Assembly (NCBI GenBank): GCA_945863115.1
Contig: CAMAYZ010000007.1
Span: 1 to 64,000, forward strand
Reading direction: 5' to 3'
Length of the DNA stretch: 64,000 nt
Origin: Bifidobacterium breve
GTDB lineage: Bacteria; Actinomycetota; Actinomycetes; Nanopelagicales; Nanopelagicaceae
Positions 9,167 through 18,586 of the stretch are shown one piece after another. A model generated the notes under the pieces. It was not told the origin of the DNA. It saw only the letters and a list, made by a program, of their open reading frames with translations, and did no database searches. The position numbers and the translations under genes were made by a program. Position 1 is the first letter of the stretch. Each line of letters starts with the position of its first letter.

Positions 9167-10585
9167 ATGATGGAGAAGAATAAAGACTTGCCAACGCCTC
9201 ATCCTTTTATGGCGAACTCTGCGGAAGCAAGTTTCAATGAGCTACTCAAGGTTGCAAACGTCACCGACATCGATGAATTATTTGAGCAGATTCCAAAAGA
9301 TCATATTTTTAAGGGCGACTGGAATTTCGATCCACAAATTCCCTCCGAAGCTGCGCTCTACAAACATCTAACAAGAATTCTTCGAAAGAACTCTTCTGCC
9401 GAAGAGAACCTAAATTTTCTCGGAGCCGGTTGCTGGCAACATTACGTTCCAGCTATTTGCGATGAGATGGTCACAAGAACTGAATTCCTGACTCCAGTTT
9501 GGGGAACTCCATCTTCTGATCATGGTCGAAATCAAGTCTGGTTTGAATTCCAGAGCCAGATCGGTGAATTAGTTGGAATGGAATTCGTTGGTCTACCGCT
9601 CTATAGCTTTGGAACAGCTGGCGGTCACGCAATTCGCATGGCAGCAAGAATCAATAAGCGCGGCAAAGTTTTAGTTCAATCTTCAATCGACCCTGAGCGT
9701 CTTGCGGTTTTCAAAACCTACTGCGGTTATCCAGAATTAGATGGTTATCTTGAAATCGTTATGGTCGATACAGATGCAAAGACTGGTCGTATCAACCTTG
9801 ATGATCTAAAGGCAAAGATTTCAAAAGATGTCTCTTCTGTTTACTTCGATAATCCAAATTATCTAGGCGTCATTGAAAGTGAAGCTAAAGAGATCGCGAA
9901 GATTGCCCACGATGCTGGCGCAGAAGTAATTATCGGTGTTGATCCAATTTCACTTGGCGTTCTGCCATCGCCTAGCGAATACGGCGCAGATATTGTGGTT
10001 GGCACGACTCAACCGTTGGGCGTTCACATGAATGCTGGTGGTGGCGTTGGTGGATTCATCGCCACAAGAGATGATGAGAAATATGCTCACGAGTATCCAA
10101 CTCTGCAAGTAAGTTTGACCGGAACTTCCGAGCCAGGCGAAATGGCATTTGGCCTAACACTCTTCGAACAATCTTCATACGGATCTAGAGAGCACGGTAA
10201 AGATTGGACTGGTAACTCGGTCTATCTCTGGACAGTTGCAAATGCAACTTACATGTCTGTGCTTGGACCAAATGGTTTTGCTGAAATTGGTAAGACAATT
10301 CTGCAACGTAGCCACTACGCAGCAAAGAAGATTGCTGAGATTCCAGGAGTATCAGTAACTTGGCCTTCAGGTTTCTTCAAAGAATTTGTTGTGAATTTTG
10401 ATGGGACTAAGAAGAAAGTTTCTCAAATTAATAAATCACTTCTAGCAAAGAAAATATTTGGTGGAAAAGACCTCTCGAAGGATTTCCCTAACTTGGGTCA
10501 ATCAGCGCTCTATTGCGTAACCGAAATTCATACCTTGGAGGATTTAGATTCCTTAGTTAGCGCACTGAAGGAGGTAACAAAATGA
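9167..10585 (+). CDS. Glycine dehydrogenase subunit 1 (GcvPA)-like PLP-fold protein, diverged
   Basis: 472 aa; FLGAGCWQHYVPAICDEMVTRTEF resembles GcvPA FLGAG..HY.P; family-typical downstream motifs altered. Confidence 0.82.
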   Translation: MMEKNKDLPTPHPFMANSAEASFNELLKVANVTDIDELFEQIPKDHIFKGDWNFDPQIPSEAALYKHLTRILRKNSSAEENLNFLGAGCWQHYVPAICDEMVTRTEFLTPVWGTPSSDHGRNQVWFEFQSQIGELVGMEFVGLPLYSFGTAGGHAIRMAARINKRGKVLVQSSIDPERLAVFKTYCGYPELDGYLEIVMVDTDAKTGRINLDDLKAKISKDVSSVYFDNPNYLGVIESEAKEIAKIAHDAGAEVIIGVDPISLGVLPSPSEYGADIVVGTTQPLGVHMNAGGGVGGFIATRDDEKYAHEYPTLQVSLTGTSEPGEMAFGLTLFEQSSYGSREHGKDWTGNSVYLWTVANATYMSVLGPNGFAEIGKTILQRSHYAAKKIAEIPGVSVTWPSGFFKEFVVNFDGTKKKVSQINKSLLAKKIFGGKDLSKDFPNLGQSALYCVTEIHTLEDLDSLVSALKEVTK

Positions 10586-12138
10586 TTAAGTCAAAGATTC
10601 GCAAGTATCACGCTCCGGTTTGGGACGAACCACTTGTTATGCAGATGGGTCAGACCGGTCGCCGTGGATCAATCGCGCCAAAGACTGAGAGCAAAATAGC
10701 TGACGCCGTTGGCAACGCTTTAGATTTATTGCCAGCTGGAATGAAGCGAACTAATCCGCTTAATCTTCCAGAACTTTCCGAGTTTGAAGTGCAGCGCCAT
10801 TACCTCCATTTATCTCAACAAACACTTGGCATGATGGGTATCAGCTTGTTCGGTACTTGCACTATGAAATACAACCCAAGAGTAAATGAGCGAATTGTTT
10901 ATCAACCATTTGTCGCTGAAATGCACCCTCATCAAGATCCGGAGACTATGCAGGGAATTTTGGAAGTTGTTAATCGCTTTGATCACTTGCTTCGCAAGTT
11001 ATCTGGTCTAGATAAGTTCGTATTCCAAGCAGGTGGCGGCGCTGATGCTGCATACACTCAAGCTTGCATGACTCGGGCATATCACGCTTCACGTGGTGAA
11101 CTTGAGCAACGAAATGAAATCATCACAACTGCGCAAGCACATCCATGTAATCCAGCTACTGCAGCTGCAGCTGGATTCAAAATAATCACGCTTCCTCTTG
11201 AAGATGATGGTTTTCCTTCAGTAGAAGCGCTAAAGGCTGTTGTTTCCAATCGCACCGCTGCTCTGATGGTAAATAATCCAGATGATATTGGAATTTACAA
11301 TCCAAATATCAAAGAGTGGGTAAAGATTGTTCATGATGCTGGCGGATTATGTTTCTATGATCACGCCAATTTCAATGGCGTAATGACCCGTATTCGCGCA
11401 GCTGATATTGGTTTCGATGCATGTATGTATATGTTGCATAAAACTTTTGGTGGTCCAAAGGGCGGCGGCGGTCCAGCTGTCGGAGCATATGGTTGCAACG
11501 AAAAATTGATTCCATTCCTGGCCGGTCCAACTGTAGAAACAAATCCTGATGGCAGCTTCTACCTTAAAGAAGGTGGCGAACATAGCGTTGGCCGAATCCG
11601 CGAATTCTTAGGAAATATTCCAACAGTTATTCGTGCTTATTCTTGGACTAGATCTATGGGCATCGAAGGTTTACGTGATGCCGCAAATATTTCTGTGCTT
11701 GCCAATAACTATATGGAAAAAAGACTTCTTGAGATTCCTGGAATCACAAAGGGTATGCCAGATGTTAAAGGTCGTCGCCTAGAAATGACTAGATACAGTT
11801 TGGGCGAACTAACTGCGGACACTGGAGTTTCTGTTTTCGATGTTCAAAATCGAATGACTGACTTTGGCGTAGATGCTTATTGGCTAAGTCACGAACCATG
11901 GTTTATTCCAGAACCATTTACTCCTGAAGCTGGTGAATTGTGGTCGGTTGAAGATATCGATTACTGGATCGATGTTCTGGAGACCGTCTGCAACGAAGCT
12001 CGAACTAATCCAGAGCTAGTTAAATCTTCGCCACATAATCAAGTTGTTCATAAGCAGAACTCAACTAACTTAAGTGATCCTGCGAAGTGGGCTACAACTT
12101 GGCGAGCATATAAACGCAAATACGGAATCTCTAATTGA
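10582..12138 (+). CDS. Glycine dehydrogenase subunit 2 (GcvPB)-like PLP protein, diverged
   Basis: 518 aa; GRRGS, GTCTMKYNPRVNE, MLHKTFGGPKGGGGPAVG (PLP Lys context); ATGA overlap with upstream gene. Confidence 0.86.
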   Translation: MIKSKIRKYHAPVWDEPLVMQMGQTGRRGSIAPKTESKIADAVGNALDLLPAGMKRTNPLNLPELSEFEVQRHYLHLSQQTLGMMGISLFGTCTMKYNPRVNERIVYQPFVAEMHPHQDPETMQGILEVVNRFDHLLRKLSGLDKFVFQAGGGADAAYTQACMTRAYHASRGELEQRNEIITTAQAHPCNPATAAAAGFKIITLPLEDDGFPSVEALKAVVSNRTAALMVNNPDDIGIYNPNIKEWVKIVHDAGGLCFYDHANFNGVMTRIRAADIGFDACMYMLHKTFGGPKGGGGPAVGAYGCNEKLIPFLAGPTVETNPDGSFYLKEGGEHSVGRIREFLGNIPTVIRAYSWTRSMGIEGLRDAANISVLANNYMEKRLLEIPGITKGMPDVKGRRLEMTRYSLGELTADTGVSVFDVQNRMTDFGVDAYWLSHEPWFIPEPFTPEAGELWSVEDIDYWIDVLETVCNEARTNPELVKSSPHNQVVHKQNSTNLSDPAKWATTWRAYKRKYGISN

Positions 12139-12155
12139 TTTCACGGGGTATTTAA

Positions 12156-13097
12156 TTGTCTGATCCAAAGTTTTCAATAATCGGGTCAGGCAGTATCGGA
12201 ATTGGCTGGGCAATTGTTTTTGCTCGGGCAGGCTACAAAGTAAAAGTTTACGATATTGAAGAATCTGCTCTTCGTAACTTTGAAGGCCAGGTAAAAAACC
12301 GCCTTGAGTTACTTGATGAGAATAAGTTGCTAACCAATTCTCCTAAGAAAATCATGGGAAGAATTCAGACCACTCTGGACTTAGCAGAGGCAGTTGCCGG
12401 GGCTGATTATGTTCAGGAATGCGGCCCGGAGAATTTAGAATTAAAGCGAGATTTGTTTACTAAGTTAGTGAGCCTAGCTAAGCCAGATGCAATTCTTGCA
12501 AGTTCTTCATCAGCGCTACGGCCTAGTGAATTCGCTTCAAATATCGCAAGCAACGAGAGATGCCTAGTTGTTCATCCAGGCAATCCCCCTTATTTAATTT
12601 CTATCGCTGAAGTTGTTCCTGCAAAGTTCACATCAGAACAATCAATAAAAACTTGCACGGATTTGCTTAATAAGGTTGGGATTATTCCAATTCGCGTTAA
12701 TAATGAACCTCAGGGTTTTGTTTTCAATCGACTTCAGGGTGCAATCTTGCGTGAGGCTTATTGTTTAGTTCGCGATGGCGTTATTTCACCAACTGATTTA
12801 GATTTGATTGTTACTGAAGGCCTTGGAAAGCGTTGGTCCATCGTCGGGCCCTTTGCTACTTCGGCTTTAAATGTTCGCGGTGGAATAAAAGCTCACGTGG
12901 CCAGAATGGGTAAGAGTTACTTTGAAATGGGCAGAGAACGCGGCCAGAACGATCCTTGGGATGAAGCGCTAGTGGAACGTGTTGCTGCTGATATAGAAAG
13001 TAAATTACCTGACGCTAAATGGGAGAAAAATACCGAGAAGCGTGATCTAGCACTTATGAAATTAAATAAGCTTCTGGCAAAGATAGTTAAACCCTAA
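12156..13097 (+). CDS. 3-hydroxyacyl-CoA dehydrogenase family (lambda-crystallin / gulonate or carnitine dehydrogenase-like)
   Basis: 313 aa; FSIIGSGSIGIGWAIVFARAGYKVKVYD Rossmann, ASSSSALRPSEFA, HPGNPPYLISIAEVVPA. Confidence 0.86.
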   Translation: MSDPKFSIIGSGSIGIGWAIVFARAGYKVKVYDIEESALRNFEGQVKNRLELLDENKLLTNSPKKIMGRIQTTLDLAEAVAGADYVQECGPENLELKRDLFTKLVSLAKPDAILASSSSALRPSEFASNIASNERCLVVHPGNPPYLISIAEVVPAKFTSEQSIKTCTDLLNKVGIIPIRVNNEPQGFVFNRLQGAILREAYCLVRDGVISPTDLDLIVTEGLGKRWSIVGPFATSALNVRGGIKAHVARMGKSYFEMGRERGQNDPWDEALVERVAADIESKLPDAKWEKNTEKRDLALMKLNKLLAKIVKP

Positions 13098-13098
13098 A

Positions 13099-13860
13099 TT
13101 ATTTATCCGAGGTGCTTACTAAGGCCCGAACTTTATCTAGCTCAGATTGTTCTGGGGCTTTTGTAGTTTTCAGATTAGGAGAAACCTTTAACTCCCAGCC
13201 AGTGTTTTCAATTGCCTGGCTGATGTCAACTCCGGGATGAAGATATGTCATCGTAAGTTCTAAAGTTTTAGGATCTGGTTCTAAAATTCCTAAATCAGTA
13301 ATAACTCGACTTGGACCACCACCACGTAACCTATTCTTCTCTCTGGATCCAGGTCCATCTCCAAAGCCCATTGAAGTTACGAAATCTACTTGTTTCACAA
13401 AGGTTCTAGTTGTTTGTCGAATAATTATGGCAACCTCTTTGCAAGAGGCGGCAATTTCTGTTGCTCCCCCGGCACCAGGCAGCCGCACCTTAGGTGAGTC
13501 ATAAGTTTGCCCAATAAAAGTTGTATTTATATTTGCGAATCTATCAATTTGAGCTGCGCCCAAAAATCCAACATCGATTCGACCAGATTGCAGCCAATAA
13601 TTAAAGATTTCTGGCATACCAACAACTGTTAGCGCATGGTTGGCCAATTCGCCATCTCCAATAGAGAGTGGCAATTTTTGTGGGTTGGTGTTTACAGTTC
13701 CAGATTCGTAGATCAAAAATAGACTAGGTGCTTGCATAGATTTAGCCAGGATTGCAGCTGTGCTTGGAATACCAATTCCAACAAAGCAGGTATTTCCATC
13801 TTGCAGTGTTCTAGCTGCGGCAATCGTCATCATTTCATCGGCAGTCCAAGTTGTATTCAT
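13099..13860 (-). CDS. CoA-transferase family I, subunit B
   Basis: 253 aa; IYESGTVNT (catalytic Glu context), LPGAGGATEIA. Confidence 0.85.
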   Translation of the reverse strand: MNTTWTADEMMTIAAARTLQDGNTCFVGIGIPSTAAILAKSMQAPSLFLIYESGTVNTNPQKLPLSIGDGELANHALTVVGMPEIFNYWLQSGRIDVGFLGAAQIDRFANINTTFIGQTYDSPKVRLPGAGGATEIAASCKEVAIIIRQTTRTFVKQVDFVTSMGFGDGPGSREKNRLRGGGPSRVITDLGILEPDPKTLELTMTYLHPGVDISQAIENTGWELKVSPNLKTTKAPEQSELDKVRALVSTSDK

Positions 13861-13861
13861 G

Positions 13862-14722
13862 TTATTTACCTGCCGAACTCTTGTTGTAGATCTCGCTATT
13901 CAACCATTCGGTAAATCGATCACGATCTTTAGAAATATCATCCCAAGCAATGTATTGATTATTGTCGCGCTCATAAAAATCTGATGCATATGAAGGCCAA
14001 GCACCATTTGGCACAACCGAAATTGCATCAATTAGATTGCTTGGAATAATTATTGAACTGAATTTAGGTTCGAATTTTTCAACAACTTCTTCGACAGTGA
14101 CAATTACCTTCGATGCTGCGAATACCGCTTCCTTTGCTACTCCAGTAATTCCCCACATCATTACATTTCCAGCTTTATCTGCTTGCTGCGCATGGAGAAT
14201 CGTTACATCTGGATTGATTGCAGCTACGGCTGTAATAACTTCGTCCGAGAAAGGCGACTTAATCTCTGCGACATTCTGAGTGTGGCTAACTAAATCTGAA
14301 CCTGAGTAACCTTTAAGAACAGCGAACCCGATGCCTGAGGCACCCGCAACATATCTATTTGTGAGACCAGCATGTGTGTGCTCTTCAATTTCGATTTTAT
14401 TTGGCCAACTGTTTTGATAAGCATCTCGGAAGCGATGAAGCGAACCAACTCCAGGATTTCCGCCCCAGGAAAAAATAAGTTTCTTAACGCAGCCGGCACC
14501 GATCATCTGATCATAAATTAAGTCCGGAGTTAATCTCACGGCAGTTAAATCCGTAATCTTCTGGCGAATTATTTCGTGCCCTGCGGCAAATGGAATCAGG
14601 TGCGTGAAACCTTCCATGGCAATGACATCACCATTTTTGACATAACTCTCTATAGCTTGGGGTAGCTCGAGAAATTTTGACACCTTTAACGCTCCATCTA
14701 ATTCGATTGTTGCATCAATCAT
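13862..14722 (-). CDS. CoA-transferase family I, subunit A
   Basis: 286 aa; GDVIAMEGFTHLIPFAAGHEIIRQKITDLTAVRLTPDL; adjacent to subunit B. Confidence 0.83.
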   Translation of the reverse strand: MIDATIELDGALKVSKFLELPQAIESYVKNGDVIAMEGFTHLIPFAAGHEIIRQKITDLTAVRLTPDLIYDQMIGAGCVKKLIFSWGGNPGVGSLHRFRDAYQNSWPNKIEIEEHTHAGLTNRYVAGASGIGFAVLKGYSGSDLVSHTQNVAEIKSPFSDEVITAVAAINPDVTILHAQQADKAGNVMMWGITGVAKEAVFAASKVIVTVEEVVEKFEPKFSSIIIPSNLIDAISVVPNGAWPSYASDFYERDNNQYIAWDDISKDRDRFTEWLNSEIYNKSSAGK

Positions 14723-14796
14723 AAAGGTAGTAGCGCGAAAGGGAAATAATAAGTACGCTTCAAGTTATATTCCGGTAATCGAGCAAGGGAGTTCGG

Positions 14797-15546
14797 ATGA
14801 CGCACACGAACATGGCGAATAAAACTGCCATCGTTACAGGTGGCTCATCTGGAATTGGATCTGCAATTGTTAAGAGATTTGTAGCAAATGGGGCTCAAGT
14901 AATTTCAATTGATTTGAAGAAGCCTGAAGTTGAAATTGGAAGTGTCCATTATTTTGATTGTGATTTGACCAATGAGAGCGAAGTTTCACAGGTATTTAAG
15001 AAAATCTCTGAAAAGCACCCGGTAATCGATGTTCTGTGTGCGAATGCGGGAATTGTTCCAGCATGGAACCGAATAGTTGATACGACTTTTAGCGACTGGA
15101 AAAAAGTTATTGATATCAATGTGAATGCTCTTTTCCTCACGATTGCACAGGGTGCAAAACTACTGAAAAAGGGCTCTGGAACAATCGTGGTTACAGGATC
15201 TATCAACTCAATTAAAGGTGATCCAAATATTGCAGCTTATGTTGCCAGCAAACATGCCGCACTTGGAATCATTAAATCTGCAGCGCTAGATCTTGGACGG
15301 GACGGAATCCGAGTAAATGGCGTTGCGCCAGGACCGATTGCTACTAAAGCGCTGATTTCGCGAATTGAAAATAGGTTAAAGACCAACGGTGGCTCGCTCG
15401 ATGATTATTTAGCAAAGATAGCGGGACAGACCGCACTTGGCAGAATTGCTACTGAAGAGGAAGTTATAAATACAATTGAGTTCTTAGCAATTGAGCTTTC
15501 TTCGGGCATTACTGGTCAGCTTATTTCAGTAGATGGTGGAGCATAA
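14797..15546 (+). CDS. SDR family oxidoreductase
   Basis: 249 aa; TGGSSGIG, CANAG, YVASK, GVAPGPI, SVDGGA. Confidence 0.9.
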   Translation: MTHTNMANKTAIVTGGSSGIGSAIVKRFVANGAQVISIDLKKPEVEIGSVHYFDCDLTNESEVSQVFKKISEKHPVIDVLCANAGIVPAWNRIVDTTFSDWKKVIDINVNALFLTIAQGAKLLKKGSGTIVVTGSINSIKGDPNIAAYVASKHAALGIIKSAALDLGRDGIRVNGVAPGPIATKALISRIENRLKTNGGSLDDYLAKIAGQTALGRIATEEEVINTIEFLAIELSSGITGQLISVDGGA

Positions 15547-15547
15547 A

Positions 15548-16315
15548 ATGACATATGACTTAACTGGAAAAACTGCTTTAGTTACTGGTGCATCTAGAGG
15601 CATCGGTGCTGCTGCTGCTCTGTCACTTGCATCAGCAGGTGCACACGTGATTGCTCATTACAGTTCGTTCGCACAAGGCGCTATCGATAATTTATCCAGC
15701 ATCCCAGATTCTCGTAAGACTTTCATTCAAGAGGATTTAGCGGTTGCTGGTTCTGGTCGAACGCTCTGGCAAAAATCACTTGCAGCGGTGCCCAAGATAG
15801 ATATTTTCGTAAACAATGCTGCAGTTAATATTGAAACTCCCTTTGAAGGCACATCAGAAGTGTGGGATAAGGGTTGGGCAGATACCTTTGCAATCAATGT
15901 TTTTGAAGCCGCGAATATCATGAAGGAAGCAGTTGAGCATTTTCGCAAAATAGAGGGCGGCGTAATAATTTCGATGTCCAGTTGGTCTGGTCAGCGCGGT
16001 TCAGCTCTACCAACTCTTCCTGCATATGCCGCATCTAAAGCCGCAGTAAAAGCCTTGACACAAACTATTGCAAAGAATTTTGCTAAAGAAGGAATCTTGG
16101 CTTACATAATCTCACCTGGAATTGTTAAAACCCGAATGTCAGATTTAGCAGCAGTAGTTCGAGGTGGCGAAGAAGCTATGAAATCTCAGCTAGTAATGGG
16201 CGAACTTGTTAAACCTGAAGAGCTTGGCGAACTTATTGTTTTTCTTTCATCAGGATCCTGCCGTCATCTAACTGGTTCAACCATAGATGTTAACGGCGCC
16301 TCCTATATTCGTTAA
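15548..16315 (+). CDS. SDR family oxidoreductase
   Basis: ORF track start 15533; ATG at 15548 gives MTYDLTGKTALVTGASRGIG; YAASK; paralogue of 2132..2899. Confidence 0.88.
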   Translation: MTYDLTGKTALVTGASRGIGAAAALSLASAGAHVIAHYSSFAQGAIDNLSSIPDSRKTFIQEDLAVAGSGRTLWQKSLAAVPKIDIFVNNAAVNIETPFEGTSEVWDKGWADTFAINVFEAANIMKEAVEHFRKIEGGVIISMSSWSGQRGSALPTLPAYAASKAAVKALTQTIAKNFAKEGILAYIISPGIVKTRMSDLAAVVRGGEEAMKSQLVMGELVKPEELGELIVFLSSGSCRHLTGSTIDVNGASYIR

Positions 16316-16326
16316 AACCTTTTAAG

Positions 16327-16824
16327 CTATTTTCTACCATTCGAGTGCATGGTATTTCTATGGAAATCTTGCATTCCTACGCCGAAAAGTTTTAGATTTT
16401 TTATAAACCATTTGCCTTCTATCTTTACAAATTCATGTTCGTATCCACCCCAAAGGTGACCAATTTCCTCCTTCGAGTGATACTTATGCCAGGCATAAAG
16501 ATAGGAAGTTGAAGTTGCTGAAGTCTCGCTTTTAAAAGAGACCAATACATTACTTATGTGGTGGCTAGTTGCTAGAAAAGTTTCTGCTAATCCTTTTGAA
16601 ACCATTTCAAAAATTTGTTTTCTACTGGTTAAGTTTGCAATTTCTGGGCCATAATCTACAACTGCGTCAACCGTGAATAACTGGGATAATTCTTCCGGCT
16701 GATTGCGATCAAAGTAGTAACAATATTTGTAGATAAGCTCTTCGACAGCTTGTCGGTCAAGTTGGGAATTGGTTTCGCTCACCCCTCTACCCTCCCCTAG
16801 ATTGGTTGAAATTCCTAGACCCAT
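16327..16824 (-). CDS. SnoaL/NTF2-like nuclear transport factor 2 fold protein
   Basis: Up to 165 aa; RQAVEELIYKYCYYFDRNQPEELSQLFTVDAVVDYG typical of SnoaL_4; start may be internal GTG (~16782). Confidence 0.78.
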   Translation of the reverse strand: MGLGISTNLGEGRGVSETNSQLDRQAVEELIYKYCYYFDRNQPEELSQLFTVDAVVDYGPEIANLTSRKQIFEMVSKGLAETFLATSHHISNVLVSFKSETSATSTSYLYAWHKYHSKEEIGHLWGGYEHEFVKIEGKWFIKNLKLFGVGMQDFHRNTMHSNGRK

Positions 16825-17004
16825 ATTTGTGCTTATTTCTGGGTGGTCCGGTGACTGTTGTTCGCAATGAGAACTACTGAGCGGTAAGCGGGAAAAAGTT
16901 ATGGTTTTGTAATGATTAACCCTGTTAAGAAGGGCGCTTTCATGTCAAGATTTCCCTCAGATTTCACCTGAATTTAACTTAACGGACGGAAGGACTAACA
17001 AACG

Positions 17005-17766
17005 GTGCCAGCAAGCGAAGTATTGATGGAGCTTTCCGGCGTTCGTAAAACTTTTGGAACTATTGAAGTTTTGCATGGAATTGATTTACAAATTACCAAG
17101 GGAAGTCATGCCGTAATTTTCGGTCCATCCGGTTCTGGAAAATCAACAGTTCTACGTTGCATGAATTTATTAGAAGAACCAGATGTTGGTTCAATTAAAT
17201 TTTTAGGAAATGAATACGGGCCAGGCAATGGCGCCAAGGCTGAAGGTAAGCGCGGAAAACCAATTGAGCTTCGTCGCAAAGTTGGAATGGTTTTTCAACA
17301 ATTTAATTTATTTCCTCACCTATCGGCGCTAGATAATCTAGCTCTACCGTATAGATCTGTTCGTGGTGGATCACTTAGTGAAGCTCAAGAGCGAGCAGCC
17401 CACGAATTAAATAAAGTTGGACTATTAAAGTTTGCCGCAAATTATCCTTCACAACTTTCTGGTGGACAACAGCAACGTGTAGCCATTGCTCGAGCTCTGA
17501 GTTTGGATCCAGAATTAATGTTATTTGATGAACCTACTTCTGCTCTAGACCCAGAACTTGTAGGCGAAGTTCTTGCAGTTATGCGCGATCTAGCGGAATC
17601 TGGAATGACTATGGTCGTTGTTACGCATGAGATGAACTTTGCGCGTGAGATTGGTGATCTCAATATCTTTATGGAGGCCGGAAATATTGTTACTACCGGT
17701 GGTTCTGACTTCTTCGAAAATTGCACAAACCAACGTGCTAAAGAATTTATTGGATCGGTGTTGTGA
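17005..17766 (+). CDS. Polar amino acid ABC transporter ATP-binding protein
   Basis: Walker A GPSGSGKST, LSGGQQQRVAIARAL signature, LMLFDEPTSALDPE Walker B. Confidence 0.94.
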   Translation: MPASEVLMELSGVRKTFGTIEVLHGIDLQITKGSHAVIFGPSGSGKSTVLRCMNLLEEPDVGSIKFLGNEYGPGNGAKAEGKRGKPIELRRKVGMVFQQFNLFPHLSALDNLALPYRSVRGGSLSEAQERAAHELNKVGLLKFAANYPSQLSGGQQQRVAIARALSLDPELMLFDEPTSALDPELVGEVLAVMRDLAESGMTMVVVTHEMNFAREIGDLNIFMEAGNIVTTGGSDFFENCTNQRAKEFIGSVL

Positions 17767-18530
17767 TGTTTAGACTAGAAGAAGATGGTGTCGCACCGAT
17801 TAACTTTATGTGGCACCTGGTCTGGGATTTCAGATGGGATCTCTTTAAGGGCCTCTTAACTGCAATCAGCGTTTCAATAGTTGCACTAATTCTCTCCATG
17901 GTCATTGGCCTAATTTTTGCGCTAGCCCGTATGAGCCGATTCAAAGTTTTCTCAATTTTTGCAAGCTTCTATGTAAATATCTTCCGGGGAATCCCAGCAC
18001 TTGTAAGTGTGATCTGGGTTTACTTCGGCTGGTCCTTGCTATTTGGTCATAACTTCACTGTTTTTCAAGCCGGCGTGATTGCTCTGACCCTTCTTTACTC
18101 TTCATTCTTCTGCGAAATTTTCAGATCGGCTCTGCAGGCTATTCACAAGGGGCAACGTGAAGCAGGTTTGGCTCTTGGATTAACTCGCGGGCGAATCTTC
18201 AGATCCGTGATGCTCCCCCAGGCCACAAAAATCGCGATTCCTAATATTGGAAGCATGTATATCGGAATGATTAAAGACACCTCGACGTTTGCCATTATCG
18301 GTATGGTTGAGGTAGTTCGTGTCACTCAAAATTTAAACTCAACATACTTCCAGCCCTTCGTTCTTTACACAGCAGCTGCTGGTCTTTATGTAATTATCGC
18401 TTTCCTAGTTGACTTCATTTTTAGAAATGTAGAGCTCAACTTTGCATATCCGCCGCAAGGCCGCATCGCTAAATTTCTCAGCCGAAAAAAGAAAAAGAAA
18501 ATCGAAGAGTTGATGAAGTCAACTTTATGA
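17763..18530 (+). CDS. Polar amino acid ABC transporter permease
   Basis: 255 aa; FRGIPALVSVIWVYFGW, EIFRSALQAIHKGQREAGLALGLTRGRIFRSVMLPQA (EAA loop). Confidence 0.93.
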   Translation: MMFRLEEDGVAPINFMWHLVWDFRWDLFKGLLTAISVSIVALILSMVIGLIFALARMSRFKVFSIFASFYVNIFRGIPALVSVIWVYFGWSLLFGHNFTVFQAGVIALTLLYSSFFCEIFRSALQAIHKGQREAGLALGLTRGRIFRSVMLPQATKIAIPNIGSMYIGMIKDTSTFAIIGMVEVVRVTQNLNSTYFQPFVLYTAAAGLYVIIAFLVDFIFRNVELNFAYPPQGRIAKFLSRKKKKKIEELMKSTL

Positions 18531-18586
18531 TTTTCAATTTCAGCCGAGAAAACCCGGGACGTCCCAAACAAATGAAAGGTATAAAA

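Noticed and set aside
9167-12138. Simple annotation as the glycine cleavage P-protein
   Set aside because: No gcvH/gcvT adjacent, family-typical pocket motifs altered, and only 27 bp separates the upstream gene, leaving no room for a glycine riboswitch. Family membership kept, glycine function not asserted.
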